This document shows, piece after piece, positions 24,191 through 34,802 of a stretch of DNA of 64,000 nt; positions within the stretch are counted from its first letter, which is position 1, and each line of letters opens with the position of its first letter. The notes under the pieces were generated by a model, which worked only from the letters and a program-made list of their open reading frames with translations, was not told where the DNA came from and made no database searches. The DNA is from Phellopilus nigrolimitatus (Eukaryota > Basidiomycota > Agaricomycetes > Hymenochaetales > Hymenochaetaceae), in NCBI GenBank assembly GCA_021029095.1, contig JAJOHG010000121.1, forward strand, positions 1-64,000. Direction: 5' to 3'. The position numbers and the translations under genes are program-made.

Positions 24191-24939
24191 GGATACTGCA
24201 TTCACGCAGTGAATAAATGAAGCTAGTGTGACGGTGGGCCGGCCACAATGGAGTGGCCATTTTTGGCCCTGGGTGCCATGCCTCCGACCGTTGCAAGGGC
24301 GTTGAGGCAAAGTAAAGAATGCATACAATGGTAGAGAATCTCAGCCTCGTTACGGGGTGCTGAGTGGCATTTTGATTCTCCTTTCGGCAGCTGCAAAGCA
24401 AGTTCTCTCATGGCAAAGGTAAAAGCCGCGTCCGCGGAGTATCTGGGTTGGTTACGAGACTAAGAGAAGTCTCGAAATAATTTTGTGTCAAGCACAGAAA
24501 AGAAGAAGTTCGCTCAACGTTGGCAAATTTAGTTGACAAAAGGATTTAGACAGTAGTACATACAATCGGCTGTCTTGTATGTCCATTGGCGAAACAGTTA
24601 AAATATAGAATGCTAGAGATACTGTTACCTATGTTCTAGAGGCGAGGTGGAATTCGCCCTCCTCATTGTCCCTCAGCTCCGCATCGGCGAACTGCCGAAG
24701 GGCAGGCAAAAACAGGAGAAAGCTGGGTAAAGCTGGTTATCACTAATGAGCTGCTGCACGGAGTCTCTAGCAGGCAGAATTTTGATGCTCGATGACCCGG
24801 ACGGTACGAAAATCACGAGATAGAGCCTTAAGATCTACGAATAAATCAACAAAATATCTGCAAGACGAAACACAAAGTTTGCGCACCTTTGCAGGTTGAT
24901 ATGAGAAGACTCGAAGGCGTGCAAAAGACGCCGAACGTT
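24191..24939. other. No gene recognised
   Basis: Upstream DNA of copy D. No convincing frame. Confidence 0.35.
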
Positions 24940-25345
24940 TCATAGAGAAGTATCATTGTCAGTGGGAGCGCTATGCACGAGTACAGTGTAAGAAGATACA
25001 CACTACACATTCGCCAAGTGAGAGGAAAGGAGAGAAAAGGGAAGAAGAAAAGATGAGACGAGGCCGTGCGGTAGGAGACAGAAGGAAAGGTAGAAAAGCT
25101 GTTTGAGCCGAAGGCGAGCTGAGCTCAGGTTGACACAGGTGCGCCCGAGGTCCGGGACTCCAGTTCCGCATCCTGAGAGACTAGAAAGAGTGAGTAGATA
25201 TAGATAACGATAGTCGTACAGGCGATGTGTCCCGGGCGTAAAATGTACGTGTGAATGAGAAAGAGAAGAAGAGCAAGAAGAATTAGGAACCGTGCAGTGC
25301 GAAGGGGATTGGGGACAGTGCAAGAGAATCGGAATTGCTATAATG
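24940..25345 (-). repeat. Dispersed about 400 bp repeat, copy 1
   Basis: Read on the minus strand this matches 60040-60440 on the plus strand: both contain CACTGC..GTTCCT(A/G)ATTCTTCTT, ACGCCCGGGAC, GTTATCTAT and TTTCTAGTCT(C/A)TCAGGATG, and both end in TATGAA with GCTCCCA before it. Composition is pyrimidine-rich. It may be a solo LTR or other non-coding element; no termini were defined. Confidence 0.6.
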
Positions 25346-25464
25346 TGTTGAGAGACGATCGTGGCCTGCTTCCGTTCGAGAAACACTCGAGACACGCTGG
25401 CTGAATGGGAAATGGAAGGGTGAGCGACATAATGCATTTTGCACGCGGCACAAATGCAGTTTTC

Positions 25465-25492
25465 TGCAATGTTATCGCGAAATGATAATAAA
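25465..25492 (+). promoter_or_regulatory. Core promoter of copy B
   Basis: TGCAATGTTA at 25465-25474 is followed after 11 nt by TAATAAA at 25486-25492, a TATA-like box. The arrangement equals that of copies D and E. The start codon follows about 53 nt downstream. Confidence 0.6.
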
Positions 25493-25544
25493 CGTAAGCG
25501 CGCCCAGGATTTCGGGGCATCCGAACAGGAAGACTTGAAACATT

Positions 25545-26036
25545 ATGAGATTTCTGTACTTCGCTACTATGCAAGTACAATCCCAAGATCGCCTCGAGCG
25601 CGGGTGCGCCTACATTGTCTTCACGGGCGATAGAGCGCAAATTTCCAATGGAATGGGGATGCTGCTCACGTATAGGGACAGGGACGCGGGCTTTTTCTTC
25701 GAGTGTCGCCCCGTGCCAGAAGACTGGTCAGACAGAAACATTGCTCAGTACTGGAGCGGGCCGGTAAGAAGGGCTGTAGATGAGATAGACGTGAGCGTGC
25801 TGCGAGCTAACCCATACGTCCGACTCCACTCCACCTTCAAGATCAACACCGCGCCGCTGACCATGAGACTATTTCACGCGATCTCCAACAGCATGTCCTC
25901 GATGTCAAATAGCGATTTTGCGGAGCCCTATACGTGGTTCGCGAAATGCCTCGGGTTCGTTGATGCTCGCATCGGTGCAATGGCAGAAGAAGCTGGCGGC
26001 TACGGGAACCGTGCAGCGCCCGGAACCGTCTTTTAG
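25545..26036 (+). CDS. Unrecognised small-protein family, copy B (163 aa)
   Basis: Function unknown. An intronless frame starting at 25545 (a second ATG is at 25569). Landmarks: AYIVFTG, NGMGMLLTYRDRD, a tryptophan-containing acidic middle (PVPEDWSDRN), YVRLHSTFKIN, a TWFAKCLGFVDARIG helix, and the end AAPGTVF. The order and spacing match copies C, D and E, though pairwise similarity is low outside the motifs. No signal peptide, membrane span or known catalytic motif is visible. The stop at 26034-26036 is followed within 50 nt by a second, truncated member, so the two are tandem. Confidence 0.65.
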   Translation: MRFLYFATMQVQSQDRLERGCAYIVFTGDRAQISNGMGMLLTYRDRDAGFFFECRPVPEDWSDRNIAQYWSGPVRRAVDEIDVSVLRANPYVRLHSTFKINTAPLTMRLFHAISNSMSSMSNSDFAEPYTWFAKCLGFVDARIGAMAEEAGGYGNRAAPGTVF

Positions 26037-26039
26037 CTC

Positions 26040-26092
26040 AAACAACCCGAAGAATCGCAACACCTCGAGCGTGTGTGTCTTCACGGATGGTG
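26040..26092 (+). pseudogene. Family copy C, 5' part before the Copia insertion
   Basis: The frame FSSNNPKNRNTSSVCVFTDG carries the family VFTG-like motif and is interrupted at 26092 by the Copia element. The last five bases, TGGTG, are the target duplication. There is no promoter or exon 1 in front because copy B's coding end lies directly upstream. Confidence 0.65.
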
Positions 26093-26616
26093 TGTTGGAG
26101 CGCAAGCCGGCGGAGCCCCGTCCCGCGCGCACCGGTTGCGTGCTCGGACGTGCTGCCGCGAGCGCAGCGTCTCGGCTCTGCGAGCACGAGGCTCGCTGCA
26201 CCACGATTGGTCGGCGCGCGGATGAACCGTCGTCCGCGCACCACTCCCGATCGTCCCCCATACCCCCGTTTATCGTTAACCAATAGGACTGTTATTTACT
26301 TATCATTTATCTCCTTTTATCCTCTCTCCTTTATCTCGTAGAGTAAATAGCTTTTCCGAAAGTACACAAACCCGTAGCATAAAAAGATCGTTTATTCTTT
26401 CGCCCACCTCAGACGTTCGCACCGCCGCGCGATCGACTGAGGTGAGCTCTCGCCATTATACATTTCTATTATACTTTTGCTCATTAACTATTAAACTAGC
26501 TTACCCTTGTATTAGGTTAGTTTACAATGATTAGACGTTCGCACCGCCGCGCGATCGACTGAGCTTACCCTTGTATTAGGTTGTCTCTCGCGCGGACCCG
26601 GTCTCACCCTGCAACA
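26093..26616 (+). repeat. Copia 5' LTR
   Basis: TGTTGG...CAACA ends. It carries an internally repeated block: CTTACCCTTGTATTAGGTT and GACGTTCGCACCGCCGCGCG each occur twice. Compared with the 3' LTR it has an extra C near 26249 and G in place of A near 26390. Confidence 0.95.
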
Positions 26617-26682
26617 GGTTATGAGCCTTGCTGACCACTGAGCAAGCCGAATCTAATTGTTTTGACGTACCGATTTATCGTA

Positions 26683-27905
26683 ATGTCGAACTCGCACGAC
26701 ACCCTCCCGGCCAGTGTTCCGAAGCTCGCGACGAGCGGAGCGAACTGGGTCATATACCGCATGCGCTTCCAAGCCGCCGTGAAGGCGAAGGGAAGTGGGG
26801 CCACTTCGACGGGACGTCGACGCGCCCGGAGCCGGTTGGCGATGCTGCTGTTGCGCTAGCGTTGGCGGATGGAGATCCGAACCCGAACGATGCCGTTGAG
26901 GCATGGGATAGGTCCGAGGACGTCGCGATGTACTTGCTGTCGCAGCGTCTTGCCGACTCGACATTGATCCAAGTCGGAAACCTACCGAACTGCGCCGCGC
27001 GATGGAGCGCAGTTGTACGCGAGTTCACGCAGAAGTCTGCGTTTGCGCAGACCTCCCTTCGCACTGAATTCCTCGAGGCACGTTGCCCGGGGATGCTGAT
27101 GTACGCGAGTACCTGAGCGAGCTGCGCACGAGGCGCGAGACGCTCGCCCAGTCCGGAGTCGAGATTTCCGACAAGGACTTTCCGTTCGACCATCATTAAC
27201 TCCATTCCGAACCGACTCGCAAATTTTGCGTCTTCGCAGTTAACGGCAGCGGAGATAGCGGCACGCATGTCCGCTACCCTGGCCGATGACGACGAGCACC
27301 GCGTTTTCGAGGTCGATCCTGAGGTCTTGATCCACATAATTTCGGATGAGGCGGACCGACAGAAGCGAGAGCGCCAGGCGAAGCGCAAGGAGCCGGCTAG
27401 GAACTCGAAAGACAAGGACGAAGCTCTTCATGTGAGCTCATCCGCGAAGTCGAAGCCCAAAGGCGACGCGAAGCCGCGCGGCGCCTGTTGGAACTGCGGC
27501 GAGACTGGGCACCTTCGCGCGAAGTGCCCGAAGCCGAAGAAAGACGCGTCCAAGGACAAGTCCAAGGACAGCGCGCACGCTGTCGACTCGGACTCGGACT
27601 CGGACGGTGTCTGGGACTGTGCCAACGCGGCATGGGAGTGGTCCGACGACGAGGACGAGACGGACTCGATGCCCGGGCTTGTTGACATGTCGGATAGCGA
27701 GCCCGAGGACGCCTGGACCGATGATGAGGACGACGGCGAGCTATCGAGCTCGGGCTCCGATAGCGAGGAGGAGGGCAGTGAGGAGGAAACGAGCGCGTAC
27801 GTTGCGCATGCTCGTGAGGCCGACGATGCTCGTCGCGCGATCCTCGACTCTGGTTCTACCCGCCACATCTCGCCAGTACCGCGCCGACTTTTCTTTGTTC
27901 TCTGA
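26683..27905 (+). pseudogene. Copia gag and start of protease, frameshifted
   Basis: Starts MSNSHDTLPASVPKLATSGANW with the usual gag W-x3-YRMRFQAAV. The frame shifts near 26.79, 27.09 and 27.18 kb, then runs through 27267-27905 with a zinc knuckle CWNCGETGHLRAKC, an acidic region, and the protease motif LDSGSTRHIS, before another break near 27.88 kb. In an active element this would be one continuous frame with pol. Confidence 0.85.
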
Positions 27906-28007
27906 GACGCCGCCGAAGAGTCTTCGCGCGGCGAATAAGCAGCCGTTTCACGCTACGGAGAGGGAGAGTTAGTTATTGAACTCCCAAACGGCGCAGACAC
28001 GACAAAG

Positions 28008-28415
28008 ATGACGCTTACCGAAGTCTTGTATTCCCCCGAAGTCGGCTACACCTTGATCTCCGTCGGCGCACTTGACCGCGCGGAGTATTCGGCTACCTTC
28101 GCTGGAGGCAAATGTGTGCTGCGCGATGCGGCCGGTTTGCGCGTTGGAGCGATCCCTCGGTCCGGGAAGGGCCTATACCGTTTTGCGCACGCGTCCGTCG
28201 ATCCGACACTGCAAGATGCAGCGAATGTCGCCGAGGACACGATGAGCCTCATGGAGCTGCACGCTCGCATGGGCCACATCGCGCCTGCGACGGCCGAGAA
28301 GCTTGTGCGTAAAGGTTTTGTGACCGGTCTTCGTTTGGATACAGTCCGGCGAGGCGCCGACGTTTTGCGAGTCTTGCATCTATGGCAAAGCGCAGCGCAA
28401 GCCAATCGCGCGTGA
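28008..28415 (+). pseudogene. Copia protease end and pre-integrase segment
   Basis: Contains LYSPEVGYTLISVGALD and LHARMGHIAPATAEKLV, the GAG-pre-integrase zinc-binding His pair. A frameshift near 28345 moves the matching CESCIYGKAQRKP (Cys pair) to the next frame. Confidence 0.85.
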
Positions 28416-28425
28416 GCGAGGTGGC

Positions 28426-31176
28426 GACCGCGCGACGGAATTTGGAGCTGAGGTTCATACCGACGTTTGGGGACCGGCGCCGACACGCTCACTCGGCGGC
28501 CGACACTACTATGTCTCGTTTACGGACGACGCGACACGGGTAACAAAACTGTACCTGTTAAAGAAAAAGAGTGACGTTTTTCGCTCTTACCGTCAGTACG
28601 AGTCCTGGGCCGACACCCAAATGAACGCGAAGATTCGCGTACTTCATTCTGATCGGGGTGGCGAGTATACTGGTAAAGAGTTCGTTATGCACTTAAAAAG
28701 CAAAGGAACGAAACAGAAACTTACTGTCCACGATATGCCGGAGCATAACGGTGTCGCCGAGCGTTTGAACCGCACAATCCTCGAGAAGGTGCGCGCTATG
28801 TTGCACGCGAGCGGGCTGCCGAAGTTCTTGTGGGCCGAGGCCGCGCGCCACGCCGTTTGGTTGAAGAACCGCACCCCGACGCGCGCGCTGAAGGACGTGA
28901 CACCGCACGAGGCGATGACGGGCAAGAAGCCCGACCTTCGCGGGCTGCGCACATGGGGAGCGAGGTGCTGGGTACACGACAGTTCGAGCTCGAAGCTCGA
29001 ACCGCGCGCGCGCGAAGGCCGTTGGATGGGATTCGACGCGACGTCGAACGGGCAGCGGATTTTTTGGCCTGAAAAGAAAAGTATTAGCGTCGAGCGGAAT
29101 GTTTATTTTGACCCCGGAGAGACTTCGAGTCGTCTCGAGGGGGAGGAATTAGATGGAGGGGGAGACGAGCCGACTCCGAAGAACTTACCGCCGGTGCCCG
29201 CTAATCCACCCGAAAACCTGCCAACAGAATCGTCGGCTGACCCGACACCACCTTCGCCGCCACCCGCACCTGTCGGACCTGCAGCGGCCGATCCCCCGCA
29301 GCAGCGCGAAGATCCCCCGCAGGATCCGCCGCAGCAGCGCGGGCAATCCAGACCAGCCGCGGCCGATCCCCCGCCGCAGCGCGAGCGCCGAATTCGTTTT
29401 CCGTCGGCCTACCAGCGTCGTCTTGATGCCGGAGAGGGCACGCACACGCATTGGCGTCGTGACGGTGCCGTTCCGCGAGGTATGCGCTCAATGCGCGAGT
29501 TTGTTGACCAGAGCGACGACGCGGCCGAAATAGTTGAAGAAGACGACTATGATGACGAATATGAGTTTTGTGCAGCGACGGAGGAGGCGGAAGGGCTCGA
29601 ACCGCGATCGCTCGCGGAAGCGAAGCGCTTACCTGAGTGGTCCGAGTGGGAGCGCGCCATCGAGGACGAGTTGTCAACGCTGCGCGCGGCCGGTACATGG
29701 GTATTGGAGGAGCCGCCCGTCGGTGCCAACATCGTCGGCTCGAAATGGGTCTTCAAGATAAAGAAGGACACCGCCGGAAATATTGTCCGGCGGAAAGCCC
29801 GTCTCGTCGCACAAGGCTTCAGCCAGGTCCCGGGGGTCGACTATTTCGACACCTTCGCACCCGTTGCGAAATTGGCATCCATCCGTGCCACTCTTGCGAT
29901 GGCGGCACGGCTCGACCTTGAGTTGGAGCAGGTGGACATAAAAGGGGCCTATCTCAATGGTGAGTTGGAGGCCGGTGAAGTAATTTATATGCGGCACCCA
30001 CCAGGATATGTGCCGCACGACGCAGGCAAGAGGGTCTTGAGGTTGCGAAAGACACTGTACGGACTGAAGCAGAGTGGTAGGAGATGGTATCAGAAGCTGA
30101 CCTGGATTTTCGTCGACGAGCTCGGACTGACACGCTGTGACGTGGACCAAGCTGTGTTTTTCCGTCACGAAAAGCGTGACGTGACTGTCGTCGTCGTGCA
30201 CGTCGACGACTGCACAATTGCAGCCTCCTCCAGCTCTCTCATATCTGCGCTCAAGGCTGGACTCGCTCGCTACGTCGAAGTCACTGATCTTGGGCCGCTC
30301 CACTGGTTGCTTGGTATCGAAATCCGCCGAAACCGCGACGCAAGAACATTGTCACTCTCGCAAACGGCCTACATTGAGGCCATCCTCCGTCGGTTCAACC
30401 TCGAGGAACTCAAGGCCGCTTCGTCTCCGATGGACCCGAATATCCATCTGAACAGCCAGCAGGGGCCGTAAACCGCACAGGAACATGCACAAATGCGCAG
30501 CGTGCCGTACCGCGAAGCACTCGGGTCCGTCATGTATGCAGCAATGGCCACACGGCCCGACGTTGCCTTTGCCGTGACACTCCTGTCGCGTTTCTCGATG
30601 AACCCCGGCCCCGCGCACTGGGACGCTGTCAAGCGCGTCTTCCGATACTTGAAGGGTAGCCGCGAGCTTCGGCTCACTTACGGAGGGACTGGGAGTGCCG
30701 AAAATGGTGGAATGGCCGGATATACGGATGCAGACGGAAGCACGCAGGAGGATAGGCGCGCTATCTCAGGTAACACATTTCTCATCGACGGCGGCGCCGT
30801 TTCGTGGTATTCTAAACAACAGGAAATCGTTTCGCTCTCGACTACGGAGAGCGAATACGTCGCCGCGACGCACGCCGCGAAAGAAGCGATCTGGCTTCGC
30901 CAGCTCATCGCGCAGGTTTTCGCGCCGCTCGCGGGGCCGACTGTTCTCTTCTCTGACAACCAATCCGCGATCGCGCTGACGAAGGACCATCAGTACCACG
31001 CGCGCACTAAACACATCGACATCCGCTTCCACTTTCTTCGCTGGGTCTGCGAAAACGGCACCATCAAGCTAATCTACTGCCCGACCGCCGACATGGTCGC
31101 CGACGCGCTCACGAAGCCACTCCCGAGCTTCAAAGTCAAGCATTTCGCCGCCGCGCTCGGACTCCTCTCGGCTTGA
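28426..31176 (+). pseudogene. Copia integrase, reverse transcriptase and RNase H, one in-frame stop
   Basis: The integrase core is seen in HTDVWGPAP, FTDDATR, LHSDRGGEYTG and MPEHNGVAERLNRT (D,D,E catalytic set). A Pro-rich region follows, then the reverse transcriptase with WVFKIKKD, LVAQGFSQVPGVDYF, DIKGAYLNGEL, LYGLKQSGRRWY and VHVDDC (YVDD position). A TAA stop at 30469-30471 interrupts the frame, which then continues in phase through RPDVAFAVTLLSRF, YTDADGS, SLSTTESEYVA and the terminal ADALTKPL of RNase H. CAA to TAA by one transition would explain the stop. Confidence 0.9.
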
Positions 31177-31183
31177 GGGGGAG

Positions 31184-31706
31184 TGTTGGAGCGCAAGCCG
31201 GCGGAGCCCCGTCCCGCGCGCACCGGTTGCGTGCTCGGACGTGCTGCCGCGAGCGCAGCGTCTCGGCTCTGCGAGCACGAGGCTCGCTGCACCACGATTG
31301 GTCGGCGCGCGGATGAACCGTCGTCCGCGCACCACTCCGATCGTCCCCCATACCCCCGTTTATCGTTAACCAATAGGACTGTTATTTACTTATCATTTAT
31401 CTCCTTTTATCCTCTCTCCTTTATCTCGTAGAGTAAATAGCTTTTCCGAAAGTACACAAACCCGTAGCATAAAAAGATCATTTATTCTTTCGCCCACCTC
31501 AGACGTTCGCACCGCCGCGCGATCGACTGAGGTGAGCTCTCGCCATTATACATTTCTATTATACTTTTGCTCATTAACTATTAAACTAGCTTACCCTTGT
31601 ATTAGGTTAGTTTACAATGATTAGACGTTCGCACCGCCGCGCGATCGACTGAGCTTACCCTTGTATTAGGTTGTCTCTCGCGCGGACCCGGTCTCACCCT
31701 GCAACA
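31184..31706 (+). repeat. Copia 3' LTR
   Basis: Near-identical to the 5' LTR. Preceded by the polypurine tract at 31175-31183 and followed by the TGGTG target duplication. Confidence 0.95.
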
Positions 31707-31812
31707 TGGTGTGGCGCAGAGTCCCAAGGGGATGGGCATCCTGCTCACGTACAGAGACAGGGACCAAGGCCGCTTCTACGAATACGAGTACGAGCCCGTC
31801 CAACCACTTTGA
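31707..31812 (+). pseudogene. Family copy C, middle part after the Copia insertion
   Basis: In phase with 26040-26092 across the excised Copia site: VFTDG continues as VAQSPKGMGILLTYRDRDQG then RFYEYEYEPVQPL and a stop. It matches GMGMLLTYRDRDAG of copy B. Immediately downstream a foldback element is inserted at CGCATAG. Confidence 0.75.
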
Positions 31813-31814
31813 CA

Positions 31815-32516
31815 CGCATAGTGAGGGGAGGCAATCCCTGCCAAAAGAGTCTGCACGCTTTGTAATCTGACAAATGATCGGCACTTCCCAAATTAAGAAA
31901 TTTCGGTGGCAAAATTTTACAGATGGCCAACTCGACACAATCCGGCCACTCTGTGCTGATTTCCTTTGACAGAAAATAAAAAAACCATATTTTAAAGCTA
32001 TACATGCAATATATACTCTAAACCAAGTGGCTTTTTATGAAAAAAGATTTGTAGCAAAGAAAACAGCAGGAGGTGAGCGCGTTTTCTGAGGTCACGTGAC
32101 CTCAGCGCATGTAGAAGTGGCCGTGCATACATGCAAATGCGCAGAACGAGTTTTTGAGCTCAAATCTCTACCTTTCTGCGCAGTTCAAGCTGGAGAATAC
32201 TCGGGTGATATGGGGCTGGGAGGTCTATTTGGCCGATTTTTTAATTTCGCCCTCAAAGTGTTAGAACAGCCATGTAAAGCCACTGTTCTGACACTTTGAG
32301 GGCGAAATTAAAAGATCGGCCAAATAGACCTCCCAGCCCCATATCACCCGAGTATTCTCCAGCTTGAACTGCGCAGAAAGGTAGAGATTTGAGCTCAAAA
32401 ACTCGTTTTGTAACTTGTCTTTCACTCAGGAGTCGCAAAATTTCCGTTTTTGGTAGAAATGTAAGCAACTACAAACGCACACTCTTTTGGCAGGAATTGC
32501 CTCCCCTCACGCATAG
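31815..32516. mobile_element. 688 bp foldback DNA element with 7 bp target duplication
   Basis: The element (31822-32509) starts TGAGGGGAGGCAATCCCTGC and ends with its inverse, about 30 bp of terminal inverted repeat with one mismatch. It is flanked by CGCATAG at 31815-31821 and 32510-32516. Inside are two further inverted arms of about 123 bp, 32147-32269 and 32283-32405, around a 13 bp loop, so the centre can fold into a long hairpin. No transposase is encoded. The superfamily is not assigned; a 7-8 bp duplication would be compatible with hAT-like elements. Confidence 0.85.
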
Positions 32517-33235
32517 GGCTCCCAAAAACGCATCACGTGAGTATGCGCCAAATGCTGTGTAGCCCCCCCCCCCCCGTGAGAACTACCCATTATAATGGGG
32601 CATGCCTCTCGTAGCATGCAGGCTATCTCCCTTCTCTTTCTCTTTCTTTCTCTTCCGCCCTCCGTAATAAACCTGAACTCCTGAGCGCAGCAAATATAGC
32701 ACTCTTTCTTACAAAAAAAATATAATAATAAATATCTGGGGAGTGAATTACCACGTGACCAGTTGCACCTCCCCGTGAGAACTGGTTATAATGCTGCGAG
32801 CAGCTGCATGTATGCTCTCTATCTCTCTCCTCTTCCTTTCCTCCTTCCACACTTCAATTCCTGATTTTAGCAAATAAATCTTTCACTCCGCTTACAAAAT
32901 TAAATAAGGTCTAGTGAGAAAAAAATGTAAGCTTACCCGGTTACCGGCCTCCCTAAAGTGAATCACGTGACATAGGCCTGTGTGACCCTTACATAAGGAT
33001 TTGCTCTGGCTGCGTCTCGGGCCTCTCTGCTTACTGAAGCATGCAAATGCTGACATTTTAAACCATTCTTCCAGTTACATCACACTGAAAATATTAAATC
33101 AATGGAAATAGAAATTTAAAATGAAAGAGCTCAGAATAAGCCTTAGTCACACATGCTTCGCTCCCCCCCCTCCCCCCTCCCCCCCCCCCCCCCCCCCCCT
33201 AATATGTGGGCACCCCACATATAAATTCATGTTTT
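32517..33235. repeat. Low-complexity stretch with poly-C tracts
   Basis: Poly-C runs at about 32566-32577 and 33163-33199, CT-rich tracts, and several CACGTGA words. Two blocks resemble each other: CCCCCGTGAGAACTACC-ATTATAATG (32570) and TCCCCGTGAGAACTGGTTATAATG (32770). No gene. Confidence 0.5.
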
Positions 33236-33457
33236 GCAGACGGGACCGTCAGGACGAACATGAGCTTGCCGCATAGCGAACAGAAATTCCGGCTCCACGC
33301 TGCGTTCAAGATCAATGACATGCCGCTGACTTATGCGCGATACAAGGCGATCGCTGCCGACGTCCGCACCCTGCCTCTCGCGAATGAATATTTGCCCATC
33401 GTGTGGCTCGAGAAAGTTCTCGGGTTTGTTAACCCCAGTTACCGAGTGCTGGCATAA
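33236..33457 (+). pseudogene. Family copy C, 3' part
   Basis: After a TTTTGCAG acceptor-like site the frame reads DGTVRTNMSLPHSEQKF, RLHAAFKINDMPLTYARYKA and PIVWLEKVLGFVNPSYRVLA, then stops. These match YVRLHSTFKINTAPLTMRLF and YTWFAKCLGFVDARIG of copy B, so this is the end of the member whose beginning lies before the Copia element. The middle of the protein is lost to the foldback element and neighbouring low-complexity DNA. Confidence 0.65.
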
Positions 33458-34802
33458 TTAATGTATGACCGCGGAAACGCTGCTCCGCCCAGAAGTGTAT
33501 TTTCGTGTTCGCAAATGATGGACAGCTATTAAAGCGAGGTCGTGGATTTTAATGAGACGACGCCTGAAGCCTAATAGATAATAAATAACCAGTAAATTAC
33601 TGCGTTTTCTTGATAAAATGCGGTCAAGTCGAAGTTGTAAACAGCACATGATCGTAGTGCCCGTCGTCCAGTGCGCTCATCGCATAACTGCCGAGCACCA
33701 GCGCCACGCGGCTCGCCATGTGCAGATCTGGAGACGGAGAACGATCGCGGTCAATTCTCATCATGCGCATCCTGCCTCCAACTCAGACGCAGACGTAGAC
33801 GAGCTGTGTCCTTTTCTCCCACAAGCAGTATCTCATTGGCGATGAACCTTGTCTTTCGTAAGCGAGTCCGTGAATCCAAGCCTAATTGCCAGCTCAGCCA
33901 GATACGTGCGATCCGATCTCGAGGCGAGGTGCCCACTCATTCCTTAGTTTAATGGTAATACTGAGACACGCATGTCGCCATTGAGTCAGAGCGCCTGAAG
34001 ATGAGCCCTCCACGCGGTGACATATGCACATAAACGTAGCATAGTACAAATGTCCTCGAGCAATACAAACCAGAGACACAGCATGGTCGACCACATCGAC
34101 AGTCGATCGAAACCCCGAAGCAACGGTGGCAGATCTGAAACAGACCATGTGAGCTAACTTAGCGAGAACCAACGGAACCTTCTCCTATCAAGACACGCAG
34201 AAACGAAGCTATCGCTGGGTTAGTCTCAGAGCAAGACGCTCATAGACTAGCGAAGCCAGAAGTTGATGCTTAGACAAAATCCACCATATCCAATGCTGTT
34301 CTGCATTAGCCTACATCCCAGAAGCTCGGCCGCGGGTGGCCAAGGAGACAATGTGGGCTGAGCAGAAATAGGACAGAGCAGGTGTCAGGAAGTTTCATTG
34401 TGGGAGGAAGCTAATCCCTTTGCACAGCAGCAGATGAGATGTCGATGTTGATGGCGATTCTAACAAATTGCAAGCCAGTGCAGTATGCACATGGTGCATA
34501 TCATACAGGTACCCAGGGAAGATCCTGCGATCCTGAGTTGGCGAGGCGATGTTTCCCTAAACCACCTCAATGATTTCGAAATTCTAACAATCTTCAGTGA
34601 AGTCATTTCACATGGCAAAGTTTTCGGTGAGCTTGTTCGCACAGAGCACACAACACCAATATGATATACGCCTTTTAAAGAATCTGCATAGTAAGCACGT
34701 TTATCAGATTAAGACCAAGATAAGACCATGAAAGTATGAAAGCACAGCAAACAAACAAGAAAGCCCATCGAATAGAACGAAAGCAAAGCTTGACCCTTCG
34801 CA
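33458..34802. other. No gene recognised
   Basis: Intergenic DNA downstream of the HCNGP gene. Short frames only. Confidence 0.4.

Larger units (their letters stand above)
26088..31711 (+). mobile_element. Full-length Ty1/Copia retrotransposon with 5 bp target duplication
   Basis: The element spans 26093-31706 and is flanked by TGGTG on both sides (26088-26092, 31707-31711). It has LTRs of 524 and 523 bp, a GGTTATGAGCC-like primer binding site after the left LTR, and a purine tract GAGGGGGAG before the right LTR. Gene order is gag, protease, integrase, reverse transcriptase, RNase H, which defines Copia. The LTRs differ, as far as I can read, by one base substitution and one single-base gap, so the insertion is recent. 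Removing it joins two parts of one family-C reading frame. Confidence 0.95.

Noticed and set aside
26088..26092. Copia target duplication read as ATGGT
   Set aside because: With LTR ends TGTTGG and CAACA both flanks read exactly TGGTG.
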